Source: Apus apus
Lineage: Eukaryota > Chordata > Aves > Apodiformes > Apodidae
Direction: 5' to 3'
DNA length: 64,000 nt
NCBI RefSeq assembly: GCF_020740795.1
Contig: NC_067312.1
Location: 43,796,405-43,860,404 of the forward strand
Numbering within the stretch: position 1 is the first letter of the stretch; each line of letters begins with the position of its first letter. Made by a program: the position numbers and the translations under genes. The notes beneath the pieces were generated by a model. That model did no database searches, was not told the DNA's origin, and saw only the letters and a list, made by a program, of their open reading frames with translations. Below are positions 12,864 through 23,967 of this stretch, piece after piece.

Positions 12864-15800
12864 GAAAGATGTACAGCAAAGCCTCTTTTTTGTCATAGTC
12901 TGGATGAAGTTACTGTTATGTACTGCAGAGTGGCTGCATTGCATATAGAGACTAAGCTCTTTCCAAGCAGCAGAGGACTCACAATGTACCTGCTATGCTG
13001 CACAGTTCTGCAATTACCCCAAGAAACATCCCAAGTGTTAGTGGTGATTCAACCAACCCATGTCTACCAATGTGGTTTTTTTTCCTCAAGAATTATTCAG
13101 GAACAAAAAAGGGAGTAGGACATACATTGGGTGAGGCATTTTGGAAGTGATACTCTATTTGCAATTTAGTAGTCTTATTTGCAACTTTGGAGTGTCTTAC
13201 AGTCTTCCTCATGCTTTAGAAGATGTGCTTTTGTCATGTAATAAAACTGAGTACGAAGGATTTCCACAAAAGCTGGTGGGTAGTAGTGGGCTTCTGTCTC
13301 AAACTGCTCAGCTCCCCATAAACTGCTGCCTGCTTGATCCCCAGTTTTCCACAGGAAACAAATTCACTCCCTTAAGCTTCCTTCTTAGTAGGTTTAATTG
13401 TTTCCTTCTTATTCTGTGAGGGAACAGATTTTATTCTAAGAATAATATCTAAGGAGCAATAAATAAAAATGGCAAATTGACAATTTGGGTGAAAAACATT
13501 CCTGACCATTACTGGCTATGGAACTAACACCAGTTCATGCCTATGCACATTGTTGACAGAAAACTTAACCAGCTTTTTCTTAGAGAGTAATACATCAGCC
13601 TGGAAGGGATTGCCCATGTTTATTCTTCAGAGACTTGATGACCTTTGTTTACGGCTAATTAGCCCAAGCAGAACTTAGGCTAGGTACAGTAGGCAGGACT
13701 ACGGCTGCATCAACTACCACTTAGCCGACCTTTGTATTGAAACAGTTTTCCTAAGCTCAGAAAGCTCAGGATGGTGTATGTTGGGCCTTCTAGACATATT
13801 CTTTGTTTAAAACAGAAAAGACTCATATCTGAGAAGACTATGTGTGCCTAGGAAATAATATTTTTCTTCTCACACATGTTTTGAGCCAAAAAAAAAGCCA
13901 GATCAAATTAAAAACATTGCCTTGTCTTTGTAACTTACAGGGACTTGGAGAGAACTTCAAGCGTTATTTTCACTAATTGACTCGAGAGCATTTGGGATTT
14001 GGTCTAGAAAAAGAAACAATCTCTTATTCTTTCTGTATTTACTCACTGTTAAATACCATCAGGAATTCTTGCTTCATTGACCCTCTATTTTCCTCAGATT
14101 TTTTATGGGAACATTGAAAGAGTATTTAGTTTCTGGATCTTTTTGTACTTCTCATCACCAGCAGTGAAAGCCTGGACCTAATTCTGGAGGATGATTCTTT
14201 CACTGCTTGGTAAGAAGTTCACAGCTAATGTTTCGCACCTCACTTCAAACACAAATCTATGCAGCTAAATCAGGTTTTGTCCCTGGGCAAACACCAACTC
14301 TCATCAGCTCTCTCCTTCTATCTGGTGTCTCCTCCTCTGTTTGAACATGAGAAAAGGCACCGCAGAAGCTGACTTAACAAATCTTGATAAAATTTTCCTA
14401 TAGGATTTGTTGTTACTAGCAGACATAAAAAAACACATTCCACCATGCTCTGAAGGGAAGGTGGGTGCTTTGGAAAGGTGTGTGTCATGTACAGACAATA
14501 ATAATGGGATGACAGGGAAAAAAATTCCATCCCTTTAGTTAGTTGTCACATTCCTTCTTGAACTGCCACAGCTCAACTTTTAGAGTTAATTAAAATAATT
14601 TATCTCGTTTGTTTAACATAAAAATGTTTCACTGGAACACTGGATGGCTAGCAATACTAACATTGTAGGTTTTTAAAGCAGTTTCTTGACTTACTACATT
14701 ATTTCAAATCTTTGCCCTGTGTTTTAGACAGCTCAACGCAAAGCAGGATTACAGTCTAGCTTCATGTTTTCCTGTTGCTATGACATGTGTTGGCAGCAGT
14801 TCTGCAGTCATATGAATTAATTTTTCTGGAGGGAAGATACTTGTAGCTCTTCAAGTGTTGTAGCTACGCAGGGATATGGAACACTAAATCAGGATTCCTT
14901 TTTCTCTAGTTTCAGTTTAATTTCACCATAAATATTTTCCCTATCTACCTGTTCTAAAGAAGAGATTTGTACTGAATATTGTAGAGGGATTGGTGTTTAA
15001 ACATGAAGAACAAGAGTATAGTAGCCAAAATAGATTAATACACTAGACTTCCATTTCCTATCTAAAGAAAAAGCACAGGCATTAGCAGATAACTCTGAAA
15101 TAGCTTTGTTTACAGAGTGCTGAGCCTTACTGGCTTCATGGGACTACATATTCTCCAACTCTGCTCTCTTACTACATTCAGAACTTTTTTGCATTTGCCA
15201 TCTGTTTCTTGCATGAAAAACAATGAAAAAAAGTATATATACATTATTGTGTAAGTCTGCATCATACTTAATTTTAGAGAATTATTTTTGAGCTAGCTGT
15301 TTTTGCATATGGTGCTCTATGAGGGAATCAGGGTGTTTCAGGACAGAATTAATACAACATATTTGCATCAGTTCTTGATAATCATCTATTTATCCCAGGT
15401 AACAAAGTTATGTTCTTCAAGGTAGTGGCCAGACCACTCAATGTATAAACTATCTTTGAAGTAAGCAGAGAAAAACAGATACCCTTCTCCTGTGGTGAAT
15501 GTCCTGATGACTAAGCTATAAAAGGCGATCCCACTTTTGCTCTTTATGTTTGCCCTGATGACTTTTAAAACCTCCTGGATATAAGTTTTAGAACTCTGCA
15601 GCCCAAGAGTTTGGAAGGCACCAGCACAACAAGGGTTTTTGCCAGCAGTGGTTGATAAAGACTTTTCAAAATGTCTATCAAACAAAGCCCTCCTCTGGCC
15701 TTAAGTAGAAGAGGTTCCAGTTTTCCACATCTCTAGGTCTCAGTTGGACTCATCTGCACGAAGGGTAACACCCTGCTGTGTGTACAGAAGGAAAAGCTTT

Positions 15801-16929
15801 AGTCATCTGAGCATTTTAAGGGTGAAAACAAATGATGGCAATGTTATTTCTTGTACTCCAACGTTACCAAGTAGCTAGCAGAGAATTTCATGAGCAAAAG
15901 TTTTAATTAAGCCATCTGTCTGACTTGAGATTATGAAGCCGAATGTAACAACGGCTGTTGAACAACCAGGAGCACACTTTTCAGTGATCCCCACTAAGAG
16001 TGTTTTCCAGACCCTCTACAGTCCAAGCAACTCCGTTTTCCGTTCCCTCACAAGGCTATAATTAGCCTGCCCATTGCTTATACAGCTTTAGCATACAATA
16101 ACCATAAAACAGTAGCACAGACATCCCCTGCACAGAACAAAGGCTTCTTCTTGTCTTTCTGCTAATCATTACTGTGTGACAAAGTTGTTATAGCTCTTGA
16201 TGTCATTAAGTTTACTACTAAATTTTCACTTCAATAGAACACATTTCCAACTATTTTGCAAAGCATAGTGACTTCAACAAATGACTCACTGATAATTACT
16301 GTCATAGGAGAGCCAACTGCTCACTATCTTAATACACATTTTACTATTCTTAGTTGTTATAGCGGCTGTAAAAATCCACCATACAATGTTTCCTTTCAGC
16401 ATAATTCTCAAAGTACATGTCAAAAGAAAAATGTCTGTCCTTAATGTCTGTCTGCCTTCAGTGGTCAAGCATACGAGACTTTCAAAGACTTTGGTAAAAA
16501 TCAAGTAAGAGACATTTCTTCTATATTTAGTGCTTCCACTTAAGTAAGGATTACTCACAAATGTAAATTGTCAAAGTCAGTGGAATGACTAATGCAGACA
16601 AAGATTAAATCGCAAGACCAAGTCTCAGATGTGTGTAAGAAACGACTGCAAAAAAACCCCCATCCCACTGGTTTCTTCACACATCTCTCACCTTGGAGTA
16701 TGACAAATGGAGCAGAAAAATAGATGACTGGAAAAGTAGTGATGAATAGTATTAGGTCATATCCAAAAAACTCTGCCTAAGAGTTTTGGCTTTCCCTTGT
16801 CCTGATTCTGCTGGAGACCAGGCAGTGAAGTTTTGACTGGTATAATCATGTTTGAGTAATCTCATTTAGATGACTAATTGAATTAGGCTTGTGTTAACTC
16901 TGTAATTTGGGTAACTTTTATGCAAGATA

Positions 16930-17003
<74 letters not shown>

Positions 17004-20000
17004 GTGTTATTATTTTTAGATAAGACGGCTCACATCCATGTGAACTGTCTTAAAGGGAAAATGTAAATTCATGTGTTGGGCTTATTTATTTGCTCTTGTG
17101 GTGGGTTTTTTTGCTTCTATGTCAGAAAGCTTCATTTGCTGGGGCTTTAGACTGGAAGTTTTAGACTCAGACCTATAGCAATTGCTGAATTCCTGTAGAA
17201 CAGGAGAGTCTCTGGACAGGAGTGACTTTTGAGCCCACTCTAGAAGAAATGGTATTACTTTTCAATAAATCATCACATCAGAAATCCTGCAAATTATTGG
17301 CCTGTCTCATGTAATTTGAATGATTAAAATCAAGGCAGCTCTGAGTAACTACACACTTCAAACCTCCCCGGTCCTTGGCAACCTTTGAGCACGACGCCAT
17401 GAAGCTGGAACTTGGTGTCATGCCTTGTGGACTTGTTTCACCACAGGCTGAAAACAGCTGCTCCCAGTGGCATTGCAACGTCACTTGTCTCCCTTCTGTG
17501 CTTCTGGCCATCAGAAGTTGCTGATCTACCTACCTGTGTGTACTCTCTCCCTTCCTTTCCCATGCGTGTGGGTTTAAGGTGTGCCTTGCCTTCTCAGTGC
17601 TGCTGCTTTCCTTCTCCAGGATTTTTTAAGTGGTGCGCTCCAGGTTTCCTACTCAAAATGTCTGCTGCTCAGTCACATGTAGAGGGAAGCTGGGACTCAC
17701 GGACTCATCCTTTTTTTTTTTCTTTCTTTCTTTTTTCCAAGAATATTCATAGCATTTCCCACTTCCTATACATATATACTATACACCTCATAAAATGGTG
17801 CATTTTCACATTCAAGAGGGCTTTCCAGTGATTTTTTTTCAATCTAATCTTGAAAATGAATGGTGATACATGTTTCTGCTTTCTACAGTATTGGCAGCAC
17901 TACCTCATAGTTTCAGTAACAGTAAGGCTAAATGCATTAGCGGCATATGTGTTCATTAATTCAAAGAACATTTTTGAAAACACTTTTATGTCTTTGTGTT
18001 TAAAATATTCATGTGAAATCAGATGCTTCCTTCTGTTCTGAAGATATTATTGTTCCCTAGATTGTATCTGAATCTAAGAAGGGTTACATTCTAGCAGATC
18101 TGCAGTCAGAATTGCTATCTGTGTCCTAAGACACGGGACATTTTTGTTTGCTTTTAGACTAATTTAAAATACTTTAACACCTTACTTTTGTGTTTTACCT
18201 TGTAGCTTCGCTGGAGAATATGAAAGCCACTCATAGTCATTGAATTTGCATTTGCACTTCTATTTCATGTGAAGGTTATGAATGATCCATTAATCTTAAG
18301 TTGGCTGTTGCAGTGCAAAATATCATGTAAATTTTCTTTGTTTAGTCCATGCACTTATTGTGCAATTTCTGGTGTTTCTTCACATTTAACTGCTCCAATA
18401 AACATTGCTTCACTTATGTCTGTCTGAGTTACAATGTGAACATCTATTTCTTTTGGGTTTACTTTTAGCAAGAGTATATTGCAGCACAAATATTTTTCCA
18501 GTACAGTTTGCACAAATGATCCCAGACACATAGAAATATTTTTATTAATACTTTAAACTGTAGTCAAATGACTTCCTTTAACGTATTTTATTTCTGGCAT
18601 TTATCTTTACAAAATCACAGCATCATCTATTTTACGAAAACTTTCACTGCTACTCATTTTGAAGGGGAAGCTCTAGAGGCCTTGGTTACTATGAAGCTTT
18701 TCTGAGCACTCATCACATTAAGTATATAAAAGATTGGTGAATACAGTCTTCTGTGATTGCTTTGTTAGGGATTAAACCTCCTACAAAGAATGTAATGCAA
18801 GGAAAGCAAGGATTATAGCAGAAGTCACCACATCTTCAATTAATTCCAGCATGTATGCATATACACACATTTAAGAAACACAAATATATACAAAGATGTT
18901 GAATAGATCATAATCTTAAAGAGTATTCTATTACTTTGCTTCAAACTGTCTGTTATTTCAGTTACTATGTTGCACTGTTTGTGGACTTTAACAAAGTAAG
19001 GAATTAAAGCCTCTCCTCTTTGGAGGCACTGGGACCTTTACTGTGGAATTCAACTGACTCTGAATTTCAGGCTGCGTCATACTAAAGCTTGTATTACAGA
19101 GGGCCCAAGAGGAGTGGACACAAGCGAATGCAAAGGAGTAAATCAATGCTAGAGATGACAGACATTACTTCTGTTATGTTTTTGTTACTTACTTCTCAAA
19201 TGCCACTTTTCAGTATCCTCCATGTAGTACTATAACTCAGTATAGGCTCAGCAATACTCCTTAAACCAAAATCAGAGGTAGCATTAAGAGGGTTCAAGTC
19301 ATGTAGTAATAAATATAGATTAATCTAAAGGAGTTGGAAGTTCCTGAAAGCCTTCCACTCCCTTTGTGCAGAATGCTAGCTATGAGTTTTATCCATGCTA
19401 TTTTTTTCTGTACCTCAGGAAAAGAGGAAAAATTATGATTATGTTCCTTCAGCCACATGAGTACTCAGCCCTGTATTTCTCCTTACCCTTAGGTAAAGGA
19501 TCTTGATGTAGAAGGTTCTTGTCTCTCCTGACCACAGAGTACAAGTAATGTGAAATACAGAAAGTATCTTTGCAAGTACTGTGGAAGAAAAATCAGGTCT
19601 GGGTGTATGGCTGATTATAATTTATAAGAAACATATAAGCAAATAGGTGACCAAACTTCATCTGGAATATTATTTCCAGGACTGTTCACCCAAAGAGGAA
19701 TTTATTGCCTCAAAGACTTCTTTCTGTATTTCAAGAATCCAAGTTATTAATGCAGTCTTGAGTTACTGCATTTACTTTTTCTAGCTATGTGATTTATCAC
19801 AAGTATTTTCCATTGTGAAAATGGCAGGTACCCTTCCATTTAAAAAATTGCCTTAAGTTTTGGAATTTACATTCATTTTTGACAGTCCTGAGAACTCCCA
19901 GTGCATCTTATTAGTACAATACACATAGCATGGGACATAATGTGTGCTGCATACGCTTCCTTGCATAGGTTCTCTAGCGTGCCTAAGGCCTTAAGTAGAC

Positions 20001-20859
20001 CACCAGTATTCAGGAGCAAGTTGGTCTTCAAGCTCATTGCTAGAGCTCACACCTGACATTTCTAGTAGCATGTTGACTGCATCTTTATGTGTGTGCATAT
20101 CCACTGGCAAGAGGAAGGTGGGCAAAAAAAAAAAAAAGCTTGTGAAGCTCCCAGCTGGAGGCAATGGTTGATCTCTTGGGCTAAGGCTGGTTTTAAGTCC
20201 CCTTCTTAGTCATGGCAGGCTCTGAGGTCTGTTACAATTAACAAGACTCCATATCCTAGATATTAGAAACAGGGAAGAAAGAGAGGAAAGCAATGACAAT
20301 AAAGGTTATTAGACTTGCATAGTAATCTGACAAGATACACAGAAAATAATTTAAAGCATTTAGATTTACTGTGGATTGTATGGGTGTGATTGAAGATCAA
20401 GGGCTGAAATAAATAAAAAAAGCATTCAGTGAATTATTCTGGTGTCTGAATTGCTTTCTGTTGGGTTTATTTCACTCCAGAGGGCTATATCTCTTGAGAT
20501 ATAAATACGTAATGACAGAGTAATATAATTGGGCTATGTTAACGAGGACTGCACTATTCTGCTAAGTGTTTAGCAGAACGAAATCAAGGAATCACACCTG
20601 TTCTGGAACTAGGATTTAATATATTTTCTGCTGCCTCCATAAATTTTACTTGTGAAGGAAAAAAGAGATGGCGTGACCAACCTTCAAGGAAAAACTTGAG
20701 GAAGATACATATCGCTCACTTAACCAAACGTGTACATTCAAACACATTCTGAGGGGAGAACTGGATTTCCTACTGGCCATTTATGATTTTCTAAAGCGGA
20801 GGTTAAACAAGGCTCAAACCAGCACCAGACTGTCTAACTGAATCTCCGCTCTTTGCGAC
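12864..20859. other. Distal 5' flank of NFIL3, no gene recognised
   Basis: About 8 kb of AT-rich sequence. I recognise only simple-sequence DNA, chiefly the TTA tract at 16933-17003 and short A/T runs. Frames reach 139 codons (17412-17831) but show no recognisable domain. Distal NFIL3 enhancers could lie here, but nothing visible proves one. Confidence 0.5.
16933..17003 (+). repeat. (TTA)n microsatellite, about 24 pure units
   Basis: 71 nt with perfect period 3 (TTA) and no interruption, bounded by T-rich sequence on the left and GTGTTATTATT on the right. Such a long pure triplet tract is probably length-polymorphic. Confidence 0.97.
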
Positions 20860-21602
20860 GCCCTGCCCAGACAAGTAGGGCTTGAAGCTGCGGGAGGGAT
20901 GGGACGGCAGGCAGCGCCGGGAGGGCGAGCTTCAAAACATGTTCCCCCTTCACAGCAGCGTTTCAGCGCTGCCGCCTCCGGGCGAGGGCAAAGATTAAGC
21001 CAGCGGAAGAAATACTGTCAAAATCCTTCACTCTTGACGATCAGAGAAAGCAAGCAGCGGCCGTGCCGCGCAGGGAAAGCCTCGCAGCCCGCGATACGAA
21101 GCGCTGAGAGGCTTCCCGGCAGGACGCACGCCCAGCGCGGAGCCTGGCCACCGCCAGCAGGTTCCTTCGCCCCTTCTGTTTTTCTCCTCCCTTTTACGGT
21201 TATAATTACCATTTTCCGCGACTCAAAAGCCGAAGCACGATCCACCGGCGGATTACCCGTCTGCGTGGTTAGGCGGCAGGTACGTGCCTCAGGAGCACGG
21301 CTTCCGGGTCTTGCGCAATTGCTTGGAAAGGACAACGCTCCCGTCGGGGCCGAGGGTTTGGTTTTTACACGCCGTACAGATACCACTTGATGACGCCACA
21401 CACCAAGGCAGCGGTAAGGCTGGGAGAGACGCCGCGCTCCGGTCCCTCCTCAGCGAGGGCGGCAGCGCTCAGTCCCCGCCGCGGCGGCTGCGCCTGTGCG
21501 GCGGCTGCGTGTGCGGCGGCTGCGGAGGCTGCGCGTGTGCGGAGGCTGCGGAGGCTGCGATGGCAGCGCCGCCCCGCGCGCTGCCGCCGGGCGCCACGGC
21601 AA

Positions 21603-21610
21603 TTACGTAA
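21603..21610 (+). promoter_or_regulatory. D-box / E4BP4 site (TTACGTAA palindrome)
   Basis: TTACGTAA is the palindromic core bound by NFIL3 itself and by PAR-bZIP activators (DBP, TEF, HLF). In its flanks, ATTACGTAAG matches 9 of 10 positions of the published RTKAYGTAAY consensus. It lies about 160-190 bp upstream of the CCAAT boxes, a plausible proximal-promoter position. The same bases also form a GTAAGT splice-donor-like sequence. Confidence 0.6.
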
Positions 21611-21682
21611 GTGCCGGCGCCCCCCGCGCCGCTCCCCGTTCCCCCGCCCCAGCCCCCGCGCTGCCCCCCGCCCCATCGCTGG

Positions 21683-21690
21683 TTATGCAA
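21683..21690 (-). promoter_or_regulatory. C/EBP-like bZIP site
   Basis: TTATGCAA; on the minus strand ATTGCATAAC matches 9 of 10 positions of RTTGCGYAAY. A similar GTTGCATAAT lies at 22369-22378. The function is inferred from motif similarity alone. Confidence 0.35.
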
Positions 21691-21721
21691 TCACCAGCAC
21701 ACAGACCTACTGTCCCGCACA

Positions 21722-21797
21722 CCGCCCCGCGCCCCGCCCCGCCCCGCCCCCGCCGGTTCCCATTGGCAGGCCTCCGGCGGCGCCCGGCGCCGATTGG
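21722..21797 (+). promoter_or_regulatory. NFIL3: Core promoter cluster: GC boxes plus two inverted CCAAT boxes
   Basis: Several CCCGCCCC/CCGCCCC units (Sp1-type) run from 21722 to 21753, followed by ATTGG at 21762-21766 and 21793-21797 (NF-Y-type, reverse orientation) with 31-bp spacing. In TATA-less CpG promoters this arrangement usually lies 50-100 bp upstream of initiation, so transcription probably starts around 21850-21950. That position is inferred. Confidence 0.6.
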
Positions 21798-21867
21798 GGC
21801 GGCGTCCCCGCCAGTCACGGCGCGGCGCGGCTGGCATGCGGGCTATGAGCCCCGCGCCGCGCAGCCT

Positions 21868-21878
21868 TGACCTACTAA
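21868..21878 (-). promoter_or_regulatory. RORE-like element near the predicted start site
   Basis: On the minus strand this reads TTAGTAGGTCA, matching 10 of 11 positions of WAWNTRGGTCA (mismatch at position 2). REV-ERB and ROR proteins compete at such sites, and the mammalian NFIL3 gene is a known REV-ERB/ROR target. Its position just downstream of the CCAAT boxes makes it a good candidate. Confidence 0.5.
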
Positions 21879-21889
21879 CACACATCCCT

Positions 21890-22032
21890 CCGCGCCGCCG
21901 CACGCTCCCGGCCGCCTCCCTCCCGGCCGCCTCTCTGCTGGCTGCACAGCGCAGCCCCGCATCACGCCACCGCTCGCCTCGCCTCGCCCGCGGCCCGGCG
22001 TGGGATGCTCGGCGCCTCGCCTTGCGCTGCAG
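21890..22032 (+). other. NFIL3: Candidate NFIL3 non-coding exon 1 (5' end approximate)
   Basis: NFIL3 in other vertebrates has a non-coding first exon and one large coding exon. Here the most natural first exon lies downstream of the CCAAT/GC cluster and ends at the donor CAG|GTACGAAG (exon end 22032). It would contain an upstream ATG at 22005-22007. If spliced to 31760, that ATG opens an 11-codon uORF ending at a TAA just past the junction. Other donors in the island (GTGAGC after 22330, GTAAGT at 22862, GTAAGT at 21607) are possible, so both the exon end and the start site need transcript data. Confidence 0.33.
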
Positions 22033-22129
22033 GTACGAAGCCGCGCGTACGTGCGTGGAGCGGTGCGCGGTCTGAAGTTCGGGTGTTCGCCCGGGTTGTG
22101 GCGCCGGCCGCGCCTCGCTGCGGGCGGCT

Positions 22130-22139
22130 GTTACATAAC
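22130..22139 (-). promoter_or_regulatory. Perfect E4BP4 consensus site
   Basis: GTTACATAAC; on the minus strand GTTATGTAAC matches all 10 positions of RTKAYGTAAY. It lies about 100 bp inside the predicted intron 1, still in the CpG island. Confidence 0.55.
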
Positions 22140-22687
22140 GCGAGCCCAGACGGCTCCGGCTGCCGCCGAGCGGGGAGGGGTCCGCCGGGTGGGTCGGCTC
22201 TGCGCGCTGGTGGGTGGGTCGGTGGAGGGCTCGCGGCGCCGGAGGCTGCCCCTTAGATGCCCGCCGCAGGCTTTCCCTGGCGGCGGCGCTCGTTCCTGGC
22301 CTGCTGCCCTACGCCCCGATTCTCACCATGGTGAGCCCGGGGCCGCGCCGCCGGGGCTGCTCTCCCGCGTTGCATAATGTGCCGGCGGGGAGCGGGCTGC
22401 CTCCGCCGCGTGGAGCGGAGCTCTGGCTCCGAGCGCCAGCCCTGCGCCTCGGCCCCACAGCCGCCGGGAGCTGAGTGCCGCCGTAATGCGGGAGCCTGAC
22501 GGCGAGACCTCTCTTTTCCAGCGCGCCGAGGGGATGTTGCCCGTAGACGAGCAGGTTTGATGGCAGCTGCCCGGCCCTCTCCTCTCGCCTTACGGGGCTG
22601 CGTTTTTTTTCAGTCCCTTTCGTCACTTCAGTCGCTGTTTTTCAGGCGCCGCGGGACCCATCGCATAATAGTTCCTGGAAATGTTGC

Positions 22688-22697
22688 ATTATGTAAC
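22688..22697 (+). promoter_or_regulatory. Perfect E4BP4 consensus site
   Basis: ATTATGTAAC matches all 10 positions of RTKAYGTAAY. It is preceded by TTGC, making a composite C/EBP half-site plus D-box inside the island. Confidence 0.55.
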
Positions 22698-23380
22698 CAG
22701 AGAATTTGCTGGCAGCTGGGCTGGGAAGAGGGAGCTAATTATGCGATTTTATAATCTCGCTACAAAGAAACTAGGACAATCTCTCCCTGCAAAACGCCCC
22801 AAAACCCGTAACTGTTACAGATTTTGTTGAAGTGCTTTTAATAAGGGAAGTAGACAACTGGGTAAGTGGGGAGGCCAGGCGCCCTCGCCTGCTGCGTGCC
22901 GGGTGCCTTAGAACGAGATTTGTCTTGGTCTATATTTAGCTCCATCGCATTTTAGCAATTGTGGCTTCGTGTTCTATTTCGGGTCTTTTCTCCAGAGCTG
23001 TGCGTGTAGACGTTCGAGGCCATTTGCTCGGATTTTTAACCCCGCGTCTTCCGAGACGTTTTGATAAGGCTGTATTTTTAGGAAAGGCATTTCGCCCAGA
23101 CGCTGAGCCATCCTCTCCGGTACGGGCTTTCACTTGCCGTTTCTTTTTCTTTTTTTAATTAAAAAAAATAATAAAAAATGGGGCGGGGGGTGTGAGGCGG
23201 AGGGGAGCGGCAGGGAACGTCCAGATTAGGGGAGAAAGGCATTTACGCGCTGTCAGCCGCGCCGGAGGACGGCGGTAGTGCCGTCCCTCCCGTGTCCCGA
23301 GTGCTGCGGCGGGCTGGGGGCAGGTGCCTCCGGCCCCCGGGAGCAGCGGCATCGGGCCTTTGGGGCAGCCGCCAGTACCG

Positions 23381-23391
23381 CAAGTAGGTCA
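23381..23391 (+). promoter_or_regulatory. RORE-like element in the CpG island
   Basis: CAAGTAGGTCA matches 10 of 11 positions of WAWNTRGGTCA (mismatch only at position 1). It shares the nonamer AGTAGGTCA with the promoter element at 21868-21878, in the opposite orientation. Confidence 0.45.
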
Positions 23392-23959
23392 GTGTGACAG
23401 ATCCGGCGGGGAGCGGAGCCGCTACGCGGAGCCTGATCCCGCGCCCGGGCTTACACCCTGCCGGGCCGGGCCGGGCCGGGCCCGGAGGTCGCCGTCTCCT
23501 CGACGGCAGTTGGGAGCCGTTGGCGGCCGCTGGGGTGCGGCGGCCGCGCGGCGGCGGGCGAGCGAGGGCTGGGGGCGCTGCCGCTCCCCGTTCAGCCCTT
23601 TGTTCTGGGCTGGGGCGGCGGCGGATTGGGGGGGGAGCGGTTGATAGTACCGGAGCCGTGTTGAGGGGGGAGCGGGCCGGGCGCCATGAGCCGCCGGTCA
23701 CGCAGAGGACTGCCAGGCCGAGTCGTACAGCCTTTGTGGCGGCCCCTTATTGCGCCCTGCGGAGTGTCCGCACCCTCCGGCCTGGGTTCCCCCTTGCCCG
23801 ACCGTTGCCGGCAAGCAGAGCGCACCATACAAAGCCGCCACCCCTCGCGCTGCCGCTGCCTCCCCGCCCCGCGGGCGGGGTTGAGGCTCGGAGGTAGGCA
23901 TGAGGTAGCATAGCACACCCCCCCCAACTCCCTTCAACCCAGTATTTTCGGCTTTCCCT

Positions 23960-23967
23960 TTACGTAA
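23960..23967 (+). promoter_or_regulatory. D-box / E4BP4 palindrome at island edge
   Basis: A second exact TTACGTAA core, flanked as TTTACGTAAC (9 of 10 on either strand against RTKAYGTAAY). It lies at the 3' margin of the CpG island, about 2.36 kb from the first TTACGTAA. Confidence 0.5.

Larger units (their letters stand above)
20860..23940 (+). promoter_or_regulatory. NFIL3: CpG island containing the NFIL3 promoter
   Basis: Composition switches abruptly from AT-rich flank to about 3 kb of GC-rich, CpG-dense DNA and back. It is the only such island in the window and lies upstream of the NFIL3 coding exon in the correct orientation. Its core has a run of GC boxes (CCGCCCC-type, 21722-21753) followed by two inverted CCAAT boxes (ATTGG at 21762-21766 and 21793-21797). 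I see no TATA box, consistent with dispersed housekeeping-type initiation. The many long frames in both strands (for example 21387-21848 and 23394-23897) come from stop-poor GC-rich sequence and are not called genes. Confidence 0.88.

Noticed and set aside
20899-21848. Long overlapping frames on both strands (up to 163 codons) in the CpG island
   Set aside because: They overlap in several frames on both strands, are rich in Ala/Arg/Pro from GC-rich codons and show no domain. Stop-poor composition explains them.
23243-23927. Frames of 152 and 167 codons at the 3' half of the island
   Set aside because: Same reason: compositional open frames, with no recognisable protein and no conserved start context.
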